Assembly: GCA_937874755.1 (NCBI GenBank)
Contig: CALNBC010000239.1
Span: 1 to 9,792, forward strand
From: an uncultured Clostridia bacterium
GTDB taxonomy: Bacteria > Bacillota > Clostridia > Christensenellales > CALWSW01
Length of the DNA: 9,792 bases
Reading direction: 5' to 3'
How positions within the stretch are numbered: position 1 is the first letter of the stretch; every line of letters starts with the position of its first letter. The position numbers and the translations under genes are program-made. A model generated the notes under the pieces. It was not told the origin of the DNA and did not search any database. It was given only the letters and a program-made list of their open reading frames with translations. This document shows positions 1 to 6,339 of this stretch, piece after piece.

Positions 1-237
1 GGCAAGTATGACCGCCATTTGGGTGCGAACTGCTTCGTCCATCGCGGTAGCCAGTCTGTACGCGATGAGCAGAATCACTGCAGCTCCCACAATCAGCAAC
101 ACAATAGTCGGAACTGGGTTGGGGCCGAACATCGAGATGGCCATTTCCGCGGGGAGAAGAAAGTACCCTGCGATGTTGATAGCAAGGTCGGCGAGGAAAA
201 GAAGCAGGGCGGTAATACGTGCTGTGTTTTCTTTCAT
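1..237 (-). CDS. Small multi-pass membrane protein, N-terminal part only
   Basis: The first 79 codons of a minus-strand gene are visible; the stop lies beyond position 1. The ATG at 237 has a near-perfect ribosome-binding site (GGAGGT, 242-247) four bases upstream. The protein starts MKENTARITALLLFLADLAI. It has a hydrophobic segment at about residues 8-28, a short loop with LPAEM and a Gly-Pro-Asn-Pro turn, a second hydrophobic segment at about 43-60, a basic/acidic loop, and a third hydrophobic stretch beginning near residue 74. It is therefore an integral cytoplasmic-membrane protein. The Leu-Pro following the first helix is faintly like the DUF1648/SdpI-type small membrane proteins, but that is a weak resemblance and I do not assign a family. 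It follows gltX by 38 bases on the same strand and may be co-transcribed with it. Function unknown. Confidence 0.72.
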   Translation of the reverse strand, partial: MKENTARITALLLFLADLAINIAGYFLLPAEMAISMFGPNPVPTIVLLIVGAAVILLIAYRLATAMDEAVRTQMAVILA

Positions 238-275
238 GGAAACCTCCGGTAGCATTTATTGGCGCGTTATGTCAT

Positions 276-1721
276 TCATAGGTTTTTCAAGAATTCGACG
301 GCGGAGGACAGTCTGCTTGCACTTTCTACCCTGCCGAGGAGGGCGGCTATTTCCACAGGGCCGCCGGGGGTGACCGCGAGCCCGGAAAGCGCCACGCGCA
401 CCGGCCAGTAAATCGCGCCGGTCTTTTTGCCCGTGCTCTCTACGAGGTTGCCCATGGCGAGAGAAATATTCTCCTCGCTCCATTCTTCTATGCTGCCAGA
501 AGCGTCGATTGCAAGATTCAATACCTCAAGCGAAAGCTCAGGTGTCACCTTGTTCTTCTTGTTGAAAAAAAGCTCTGGAGTAAGAGCGGGGCGCTCGACC
601 AGGAAGCTCACCTTTTCGGGTATCTCCGAAAATATCTCCACCCTTGGCTGGAGCAGGCGGTCGAGTATTTGCCTGTCCATCTGGGCGACTCCGGCGCGCT
701 CGTACCAAATCGCGGCGTTCTTGCCAAATTCTTCGACGGGCAAGGCGCGTATGTACTCCCCGTTCAGCCACTTGAGCTTGAGGGGGTCGAATATAGCTGG
801 GGATTTGCTCAGCCCATCCAGCGAGAAGGCATCGATGAGCTCGTCCATGCTGAATTTTTCCTGCTCGGTGCCGGGGTTCCAGCCGAGCAACGCGATGTAG
901 TTCACGATAGCTTCCTTTAGATAACCCTTCTCGCGAAAGTCCGAATAGGAAGCGTCCCCGTCCCGCTTGGAGAGCTTGTGGGTGGCGTCGCGCATTATCG
1001 GGGTCAGGTGGATGTACTTCGGGATTTCCCAGCCGAAGGACTTGTAAAGCAGATTGTACTTAGGGGTGGAGGAGAGGTACTCCATGCCGCGCATGACGTG
1101 GGTGATGCCCATCAGGTGGTCGTCCACCACGTTGGCGAAGTTGTAGGTGGGGAAACCATCCGCCTTGATGAGCACACTGTCGTCCAGCGTGCTGTTTTCC
1201 ACGGTGATGGTGCCGAATATCTCGTCCGTAAACGAGGTCTCGCCCACAGTCGGGATATTCTGGCGGATGACGAAGGGTACTTTCTCGTCCAGCATTTTTT
1301 GTATCTCGTTCTTTGGCATATGCAGGCAGTGCTTGTCGTACTTGAAGCCCTCGCCCTGCTCTCGGGCATGCTCGCGCCTTTCGTCCAACTCTTCCTTTGT
1401 GCAAAAGCAGTAGTATGCGCCGCCCATTTCCACGAGCATTTTTGCGTACTTCTCGTAAATCTCCTTGCGTTGGGACTGGACGTACGGTCCTACGGGGCCT
1501 CCAATGTCCGGTCCTTCGTCCCAGTCCATGCCCACTTCCCTAAGGGTTTCGTAAATGACGTCCACTGCGCCGGCGACTTCCCTCGCCTGGTCAGTATCCT
1601 CTATCCTGAGCAGGAACTGGCCCCCCTCGCTGCGGGCGAAAATCCAAGCGTAAAGCGCCGAGCGAAGGTTGCCGATGTGCATATATCCCGTCGGGGAAGG
1701 CGCGAAGCGTGTGCGGACCAT
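276..1721 (-). CDS. gltX: Glutamyl-tRNA synthetase (GluRS), class I
   Basis: Cytoplasmic enzyme that charges tRNA-Glu with glutamate using ATP. The 481-residue product begins MVRTRFAPSPTGYMHIGNLR: the HIGH signature is HIGN at residues 15-18, and the KMSKS loop is KLSKR at 249-253 in the GluRS-typical context KLSKRDG. A zinc site is present at Cys105-x-Cys107 and Cys132-x-His134, matching the spacing in the E. coli enzyme. Length is normal for bacterial GluRS (about 470-490). An in-frame start further upstream would add ten residues, but the ATG at 1721 is preferred: GGAGGA (1729-1734) lies seven bases before it, and family members begin exactly there. It lies 88 bases downstream of glnS on the same strand, probably one transcript. 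With a GlnRS gene next door it is expected to be a discriminating enzyme that does not need to mischarge tRNA-Gln (inference). No T-box leader is seen. Confidence 0.97.
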   Translation of the reverse strand: MVRTRFAPSPTGYMHIGNLRSALYAWIFARSEGGQFLLRIEDTDQAREVAGAVDVIYETLREVGMDWDEGPDIGGPVGPYVQSQRKEIYEKYAKMLVEMGGAYYCFCTKEELDERREHAREQGEGFKYDKHCLHMPKNEIQKMLDEKVPFVIRQNIPTVGETSFTDEIFGTITVENSTLDDSVLIKADGFPTYNFANVVDDHLMGITHVMRGMEYLSSTPKYNLLYKSFGWEIPKYIHLTPIMRDATHKLSKRDGDASYSDFREKGYLKEAIVNYIALLGWNPGTEQEKFSMDELIDAFSLDGLSKSPAIFDPLKLKWLNGEYIRALPVEEFGKNAAIWYERAGVAQMDRQILDRLLQPRVEIFSEIPEKVSFLVERPALTPELFFNKKNKVTPELSLEVLNLAIDASGSIEEWSEENISLAMGNLVESTGKKTGAIYWPVRVALSGLAVTPGGPVEIAALLGRVESASRLSSAVEFLKNL

Positions 1722-1744
1722 GATTGAATCCTCCGTATCTGTTC

Positions 1745-1768
1745 GCCGCACCGGTATACAGGTGCGGC
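1745..1768. other. Stem-loop between glnS and gltX
   Basis: GCCGCACC (1745-1752) and GGTGCGGC (1761-1768) form a perfect 8-bp GC-rich stem with an 8-base loop. It sits in the 88-base gap between the glnS stop and the gltX ribosome-binding site, ending 10 bases upstream of that site in the minus-strand transcript. No T-tract follows on the minus strand, and only CTTT follows on the plus strand, so it is not a standard intrinsic terminator. It may be a processing or mRNA-stability element separating the two synthetase cistrons (inference). Confidence 0.55.
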
Positions 1769-1809
1769 CTTTATGATGAGATGAGCGTGTAGTAAATGCC
1801 GCCTTGCTA

Positions 1810-3468
1810 TCAGCCCTTGTAGCTGTCCCTTAACCCTACTGCGCGGTTGAATACGGGCAGCTCTTCGGCAGAATCCGCGTCCTTGCAGAAGTAACCTGTG
1901 CGCAGGAACTGGAAGGTCTCGCCGATATTGGCGTGTGCTAATGCCCTCTCAACAAGGCCGTGTTTTACTATGAGGGAGTCGGGGTTTGCGCGCTGGGTGT
2001 AGTCGAGGTCCTTCGTTTCGGGGTCGTCGTCGGGCAAAAGCAGGTAGTCGTACAGCCTGAATTCCGCTTTGACCGCCTCCGCTTCAGAAACAAAGTGCAG
2101 CGTGCCCTTCACTTTGCGCTGGTTCTCTCCGCTCTTGGTTTCGGGGTCGTAGGTGCATAGCAGCTCGACTATGTTCCCCGCATTGTCCTTTATAGCGGAC
2201 TCGCATTTGATTATATAGGCGTTCTTGAGGCGCACCTCGCCGTTCGGCTTAAGGCGGAAAAACTTCTTGGGCGGGTCTTCCATAAAGTCCTCCCGCTCGA
2301 TGTAAAGCGTCCTTCCGAACAGCACTTCGCGGTTGCCCGCGGCTTCGTTGCCCGGCAGGTTCTCAAACTCCAGCTTCTCTACCAAATCTTCCGGCCAGTT
2401 GGTCAGCGTGACCTTGACAGGGTCGATAACCGCGCTCATCCTGTGGGCGGTGGGGTTGAGGTCCTCCCGCAGGCAGTGCTCTAGCATGGCGGGGTCGGAG
2501 ACCGAATCCGCCTTTGCTACACCGGCGCGGCTCAAAAAGTCCTTTATCGCGTTGGCTGTGTAACCCCTCCTTCGCATGCCGCAAAGTGTGGGCATGCGGG
2601 GGTCGTCCCATCCACTGACCGCGCCCGATTCCACAAGTGTGCGCAGGTACCGCTTGGACATGACCGTTCGTTCGAGGTTCAGCCTGGCAAATTCTATCTG
2701 GCGGGGCTTGTGTTCGAATTCGCATTGCTCCACCACCCAGTCGTATAGTGGGCGGTGGATTTCGTATTCCAAAGAGCAGAGGGAATGGGTGATGCCCTCA
2801 AGCGCGTCCTGAATGGGGTGGGCGAAGTCGTACATGGGATAGATGCACCACTTGTCCCCCGTCTGGTGGTGGGGCATATGCAGTATGCGGTAAAGCGCAG
2901 GGTCGCGCATATTGATGTTCGGGGAAGCCATGTCTATCTTGGCGCGCAGTGTCCGCGTGCCGTCGGCAAATTCACCTGCGCGCATACGGCGGAACAAATC
3001 GAGGTTTTCTTCCACCGAGCGGTCGCGGTAAGGGGAGTTTTTGCCCGGTTCGGTCAGCGTGCCGCGGTACTCGCGAATTTCTTCTTTGGAGAGGTCGCAC
3101 ACGAAGGCGACACCCTTTTTGATGAGCTTTTCGGCGAGCTCGTAGCAGGTGTCAAAGTAATCCGAGCCGAAGAGCTTCTGGGCATATTCAAAACCCAGCC
3201 ACTTGATGTCGTACTCTATGGCGTCGATGTATTCCTCGTCTTCCTTTGCGGGGTTGGTGTCGTCGTAGCGCAGGTTGCACTTGCCGCCGAACTTTTCCGC
3301 GATGCCGAAGTCTATGCACAGCGCCTTGGCGTGACCTATGTGAAGATAGCCGTTCGGCTCCGGCGGGAACCGAGTCACCACTGGGCCGCCTCCGTTTTGC
3401 ACGAATTCCGCCACTATCTCCTCTATGAAATTCAGGCGTTCGCCTTCGTTTGTGGTGTATTCCGCCAT
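1810..3468 (-). CDS. glnS: Glutaminyl-tRNA synthetase (GlnRS), class I
   Basis: Charges tRNA-Gln directly with glutamine. The 552-residue product carries the GlnRS signature PPEPNGYLHIGHAKA near its start (HIGH motif at 43-46) and the KMSKS-type loop VMSKR at 269-273. These are followed by the two C-terminal beta-barrel anticodon-binding domains (about 330-550). Length matches the E. coli enzyme (about 554). The start was set at the ATG at 3468, with GGAGGT (3473-3478) four bases upstream. A longer reading from a TTG at 3480 would have its start codon overlap that ribosome-binding site, and is rejected. Direct glutaminylation is found only in some bacteria; many Firmicutes use GluRS plus GatCAB transamidation. 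The family's history of spread by horizontal transfer is established, but this gene's G+C and strand match its neighbours, so any transfer here is old (inference). Confidence 0.97.
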   Translation of the reverse strand: MAEYTTNEGERLNFIEEIVAEFVQNGGGPVVTRFPPEPNGYLHIGHAKALCIDFGIAEKFGGKCNLRYDDTNPAKEDEEYIDAIEYDIKWLGFEYAQKLFGSDYFDTCYELAEKLIKKGVAFVCDLSKEEIREYRGTLTEPGKNSPYRDRSVEENLDLFRRMRAGEFADGTRTLRAKIDMASPNINMRDPALYRILHMPHHQTGDKWCIYPMYDFAHPIQDALEGITHSLCSLEYEIHRPLYDWVVEQCEFEHKPRQIEFARLNLERTVMSKRYLRTLVESGAVSGWDDPRMPTLCGMRRRGYTANAIKDFLSRAGVAKADSVSDPAMLEHCLREDLNPTAHRMSAVIDPVKVTLTNWPEDLVEKLEFENLPGNEAAGNREVLFGRTLYIEREDFMEDPPKKFFRLKPNGEVRLKNAYIIKCESAIKDNAGNIVELLCTYDPETKSGENQRKVKGTLHFVSEAEAVKAEFRLYDYLLLPDDDPETKDLDYTQRANPDSLIVKHGLVERALAHANIGETFQFLRTGYFCKDADSAEELPVFNRAVGLRDSYKG

Positions 3469-3488
3469 TGCTACCTCCAAAATTCAGT

Positions 3489-3519
3489 ATTATGTTAATA
3501 TGCAAGCGCGATTCCGCAA
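3489..3519 (-). promoter_or_regulatory. Possible glnS promoter
   Basis: On the minus strand a -35-like TTGCGG (3514-3519) and a -10-like CATAAT (3489-3494) are separated by 19 bases, one or two more than ideal. They would give a start of transcription near 3482 and a leader of only about 14 bases that still includes the ribosome-binding site. The 174-base gap upstream of glnS, compared with 40 bases between the two replication genes, favours a separate promoter here, but the match is modest. Confidence 0.28.
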
Positions 3520-3617
3520 GTTCCGTTTAACAATGGGCTTGCCATGAGCCGAATTCGCGCATTTTTAGCCATTTTGAGCAACCTATTGCGCCGATTTATC
3601 GATAGTCTTGAAATTAT

Positions 3618-3632
3618 ATTTTGACTCAAAAT
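3618..3632. repeat. 15-base inverted repeat ATTTTGA-C-TCAAAAT
   Basis: A perfect 7+7 palindrome around a single central base, 10 bases past the helicase-loader stop codon. It abuts a minus-strand TATAAT (3613-3618). With a one-base centre it cannot fold well as a terminator hairpin, and no T-run follows. It looks more like a binding site for a dimeric protein, possibly controlling transcription towards glnS (inference). Confidence 0.35.
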
Positions 3633-3642
3633 CCCAGCTTTG

Positions 3643-4536
3643 TCAACGCCGGGAGGTAAGCCTTAAGTCCTTTCCCGAGAGGCTGAGCACCTTTGAGCAA
3701 CTCGCGTCCATCAATCGGGAGGTAATTCTCGCGCCGTACCTTTGGGCGATCTCGCCGGGGGAGAGGTTGCTGGCGGCGCAGGTGAAACGTCCTTCACAGG
3801 TGCGGTGGTCAAACAGGGCAAAAAGGCTGTCCGCCGCAACGGAAGAATTGGCGGGCTCCGCGCCGAGGTCGTCTATAAGCAGCAGCTCGACGTTGTAAAG
3901 TGCGGCGTTCTCGTCCTGTCCGCCGCGAATACGCTCCATCTCGGCGGCAAAAAAGCGTGGGGCATTGATTAACCTGACAGATACGCCCCGTTCCAGCACG
4001 CGGTTGCCTATGGCGTGCAGCGCATAGCTCTTCCCCAGACCCGTTCCGCCCACTATTACCAGATTCCTTAGCTTGCCGCAGGGGATGCATTCGGCGTACT
4101 CCTCGCAGATGGAATAGAGTTTTTTTGAGCCGTCCCTCTGGTCGCCTTCGGGCATGACGGAAAAATCCCAGCTTTCGAAGTTCTCGCCGCAGAGCTTTTC
4201 CATGTTGGAGAGCTTCGCCGCCGCCTGGTACCTCGCGCGCTTCATGCAGACGCATTCCGAGCCGTCCTCGAGGTTGCCGGTATCTTCGCAAACAGTACAA
4301 AAAAACTGGCTCTCGAGGTAATCATTCGGGAAGCCCGCCGAAGTTAGCGCTTGTTCCCGCTCTTTTACAAGCCTAACCAGGGTTTCTTCGTCCTTGCTGG
4401 CCCTTGCCAGGTTCATGTCCCTTTCGAGTTGCGAAAAGCCGGGGATGGATGAATAGACCTCCTGCTGCTTTCTGCTGAAGTCATTTATGCGCTTGTCCCG
4501 CCTGGTTTGAAAAATCTCGGCTACGCTCTTTTGCAT
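3643..4536 (-). CDS. Replicative helicase loader, DnaI/DnaC-type AAA+ ATPase
   Basis: Predicted to load the replicative DNA helicase at the origin or at restarting forks. The 297-residue protein starts with a charged helical N-terminus (about 1-75). Next comes a zinc-binding Cys80-x2-Cys83 and Cys95-x-Cys97 module of the DnaI type, then an AAA+ ATPase core. Visible in the core are Walker A GGTGLGKS (163-170), Walker B ELLLIDDLG (217-225), a sensor-1 region AASNL (255-258) with Asn257, and the arginine-bearing segment GARITSRLMD (268-277). The ATG at 4536 has AAGGAA (4547-4552) ten bases upstream. It lies 40 bases downstream of the DnaD-like gene on the same strand, recalling the dnaB-dnaI pair of Bacillus. 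IstB-type transposon ATPases share the ATPase core, but the zinc module and the neighbour favour the replication role. The symbol is left empty because DnaI and DnaC naming varies in this group. Confidence 0.9.
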   Translation of the reverse strand: MQKSVAEIFQTRRDKRINDFSRKQQEVYSSIPGFSQLERDMNLARASKDEETLVRLVKEREQALTSAGFPNDYLESQFFCTVCEDTGNLEDGSECVCMKRARYQAAAKLSNMEKLCGENFESWDFSVMPEGDQRDGSKKLYSICEEYAECIPCGKLRNLVIVGGTGLGKSYALHAIGNRVLERGVSVRLINAPRFFAAEMERIRGGQDENAALYNVELLLIDDLGAEPANSSVAADSLFALFDHRTCEGRFTCAASNLSPGEIAQRYGARITSRLMDASCSKVLSLSGKDLRLTSRR

Positions 4537-4576
4537 CTATTTGCTGTTCCTTTTTATATTTTAGCCCCTTCACTCG

Positions 4577-6022
4577 CTATAGCTTATCGACTAGGTTGTC
4601 CACAGTTCCTTCGTCAAACGAGGCGTTTGGAAACTGCTGCGCCCCCGCGCCCTTCGCGCCCTTTACCCGCTCTGTCGTTGCAGATGCGCTCTTTCTCGCG
4701 TCCGCCACCGTCTTCACGCCCTCGCCGCTCCAGCGCGCCAACAGCGCGTTCAGATACGCCAGGGGGGATGCCTTGTCGCGGGACATAGACGCGCCCTCCA
4801 GCATGACTTCCAACGACAGCGAGGGGCGATATTTAGCGATTAGCTCCTTGTCCCGCTCCGTGACGGTGCGCTTCTGGAGCCCCGCGGCGGCGAGGACCTC
4901 CCTGGCATCTGACTCGAGGGCGAGGTTCTCCGCAACCTTATCTTTTTCGACTACCCCGCGGTCTATGAACCTGACGATAAACGCATCCGCTTCCGCAAAT
5001 GTGTTCATGCCTCTGTTTGCCGCGGCGTCGCACAGCAGGAGTATAGTATCGTCCTCCATGCCCGCGTCCCGCCAGCGGCGCAGGTATTCTATGAATTCAC
5101 GCTTGACGCTCTTTGCGCCCAAAGCCCTTGCAAAGGGCCGAAGGGTCAGCTTGTCTGCCTCGTCCTTCACGGTGTCGTTCCCGATTTCTTCGGCGCTCAG
5201 CTTGCCATCGGCGTACTTGCTCGCCAGCACCCGGTCCAGGTACATGAAGTTAGGCTCGCGTATTCGGGTGAGCTCTGCGCAGGCGGCGATTATCGCGTCG
5301 GGCGAAAAGCCCCATTCGTCCCGCCACTTGATGTAGTAATTGTGCTCGTCCAGCGTGGGAAGGCGCAAAAGCCCCAATTGCCTTGCGACCGCCCTAGCGG
5401 GGCTGGTCAAAAGCTCGTACTGCTCCATCTGGGCGCGGGCTTCTTCGCCTGTGAACGAGCCCTTGTTTTTAAGCGCCTGTATGCGCGGGGTCATGCGCGC
5501 TACCAGACTGCGCTTGCCTCCGTCCCTCATGGCGTGCTCCGCGACGGCGAGCACTGCGTCCTCCGTAAAGCCCTGCTCCTCAATCCAGTTGTAAATCACG
5601 CCGTATTCCGAAGGGGTCAAATGCTTGCTGCGCGTCACAGTGGCGAGCTTGGCGTTAAAATCCGCATAGCGATACATCAGCTTGGTGGAAATTGCAGTAT
5701 CGGAGGTAAACATCGCGGTGCGCACGTTGACCAGCTCAAACCTGTCCTTTGCGCCGTCCACCGGCCGGGCGATGCCCAGCATCTCCCAATAGCGCATGGC
5801 GGCGAGCACCGTCTTGGTATCCATTCCCAATGCCGAGGCGAATTGCTCCATAGTGGGCTCTGCGGCTTCGGGGTAACTACTTTGGAACAGCGCGCTCAAA
5901 TAGACCTTGACATATTCCGCAGGCGCAGAGGGCAAAAATTCGGTCATAAAAAGATTCTCGACAGGGGTCGAGCCAAATTTGACCGCGTCCTTCGCGCTTA
6001 GTATGAATGGATCCTTTGGCAT
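4577..6022 (-). CDS. DnaD/DnaB-like replication initiation protein with tandem DnaD repeats
   Basis: Predicted primosomal protein that remodels DNA and works with the helicase loader encoded just downstream. The 481-residue product has an N-terminal winged-helix-like region (about 20-105). By eye, this is followed by four related helical units of the DnaD C-terminal kind, at about 137-196, 224-280, 305-363 and 388-443. Each shows an aromatic/Trp helix, a 'GFsxDaI'-type turn, and a later 'Y..xxL..w...G' helix. The protein ends in a short tail FDEGTVDNLVDKL after a Gly/Ala/Lys linker. The start was placed at the ATG at 6022: AAGGAA (6028-6033) lies five bases upstream. The other ATG at 6049 has no ribosome-binding site and is only about 10 bases from the predicted transcription start. 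The co-directional DnaI-like gene supports the replication role. The fourth repeat is the least certain. Confidence 0.87.
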   Translation of the reverse strand: MPKDPFILSAKDAVKFGSTPVENLFMTEFLPSAPAEYVKVYLSALFQSSYPEAAEPTMEQFASALGMDTKTVLAAMRYWEMLGIARPVDGAKDRFELVNVRTAMFTSDTAISTKLMYRYADFNAKLATVTRSKHLTPSEYGVIYNWIEEQGFTEDAVLAVAEHAMRDGGKRSLVARMTPRIQALKNKGSFTGEEARAQMEQYELLTSPARAVARQLGLLRLPTLDEHNYYIKWRDEWGFSPDAIIAACAELTRIREPNFMYLDRVLASKYADGKLSAEEIGNDTVKDEADKLTLRPFARALGAKSVKREFIEYLRRWRDAGMEDDTILLLCDAAANRGMNTFAEADAFIVRFIDRGVVEKDKVAENLALESDAREVLAAAGLQKRTVTERDKELIAKYRPSLSLEVMLEGASMSRDKASPLAYLNALLARWSGEGVKTVADARKSASATTERVKGAKGAGAQQFPNASFDEGTVDNLVDKL

Positions 6023-6055
6023 TGCAGTTCCTTCTCTTTTCCGTGGCATTTTTTG

Positions 6056-6069
6056 ATAATGTACATTAT
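6056..6069. promoter_or_regulatory. Perfect 14-bp palindrome over the DnaD-operon promoter
   Basis: ATAATGTACATTAT is its own reverse complement. It covers five of the six bases of the minus-strand -10 box (6065-6070) and the predicted transcription start near 6058. This is where a repressor operator would block initiation. Its AT-rich make-up partly follows from containing a -10 box, so an operator role is inference. Confidence 0.4.
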
Positions 6070-6094
6070 AACATGAGATGCGGCGCGGGGTCTA
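6065..6094 (-). promoter_or_regulatory. Promoter of the DnaD-like / helicase-loader operon
   Basis: On the minus strand a consensus TATAAT (6065-6070) is preceded directly by TGT (6071-6073), making an extended -10 box. A -35-like TAGACC (6089-6094, four of six consensus bases) sits 18 bases upstream. Transcription would begin near 6058, giving a leader of about 36 bases that contains the AAGGAA ribosome-binding site for the start at 6022. Confidence 0.68.
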
Positions 6095-6155
6095 CATCAC
6101 AAGAACGAAGGCGCGCACCCGGTAAAAAGGAACCGCTGAACGATAAATATACGCA

Positions 6156-6183
6156 TTGATATGCCCCGTCATAATGATATAAT
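6156..6183 (+). promoter_or_regulatory. Promoter of the polyphosphate kinase gene
   Basis: TTGATA (6156-6161) and a consensus TATAAT (6178-6183) are spaced by 16 bases, and a TG (6175-6176) one base before the -10 makes it an extended type. Transcription would begin near 6190, leaving a leader of about 150 bases before the chosen ATG at 6340. This is the strongest promoter match in the window on the plus strand. Confidence 0.7.
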
Positions 6184-6265
6184 AATTAAAAGAAATGTCG
6201 GAATAGTATTTGCAGAGGGCAAGGGAATAACAGAATCGCCGTCAGTTTTGGCTATCGTTTATCAA

Positions 6266-6296
6266 GTGCGATTTTGCTTCTCAGGCAAATGCGCAC
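6266..6296 (+). other. Hairpin in the ppk2 leader
   Basis: GTGCG (6266-6270) pairs with CGCAC (6292-6296). After a small internal mismatch, TTTGC pairs with GCAAA, leaving a 7-base loop TTCTCAG. It encloses the upstream TTG (6274) and ATG (6289) codons that could extend the ppk2 frame, so these would be buried in the RNA fold, whereas the ATG at 6340 is free. No T-tract follows, so it is not a terminator. Confidence 0.45.
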
Positions 6297-6339
6297 ACTA
6301 TTGAACGGATGCGCTGGACGATTTAAAGAAAGGGATGCT

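Larger units (their letters stand above)
6023..6339. other. Divergent intergenic region between the DnaD-like gene and ppk2
   Basis: 317 bases without a convincing gene. It holds a minus-strand promoter (6065-6094) reading into the replication operon and a plus-strand promoter (6156-6183) reading into ppk2. It also holds a 14-bp palindrome (6056-6069) and a hairpin in the ppk2 leader (6266-6296). The only short ATG frames are closed within a few codons (for example at 6194) or are upstream in-frame alternatives for ppk2. No tRNA or riboswitch consensus was recognised. Confidence 0.75.

Noticed and set aside
978..1727. Plus-strand open frame of 249 residues
   Set aside because: It lies wholly antisense to gltX, which has all GluRS motifs. 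Its His/Val-rich composition is that of a shadow frame in GC-rich DNA.
1745..1768. Intrinsic terminator between glnS and gltX
   Set aside because: The stem is good, but no T-tract follows on the minus strand, so termination before gltX is not supported.
2755..3498. Plus-strand open frame of 247 residues
   Set aside because: Antisense to glnS; no recognisable domain and no ribosome-binding site that outweighs the clear GlnRS gene.
3469..3642. T-box riboswitch upstream of glnS
   Set aside because: The conserved T-box sequence (GGTGG followed by ACCGCG on the transcribed strand) and a terminator stem were looked for and not found; the gap is short for a complete T-box.
4596..6001. Plus-strand open frames opposite the DnaD-like gene (4596-5336 and 5342-6001)
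   Set aside because: Both are antisense to a gene with recognisable repeats and a good start. Their Ser/Arg-rich or His-rich composition is typical of shadow frames.
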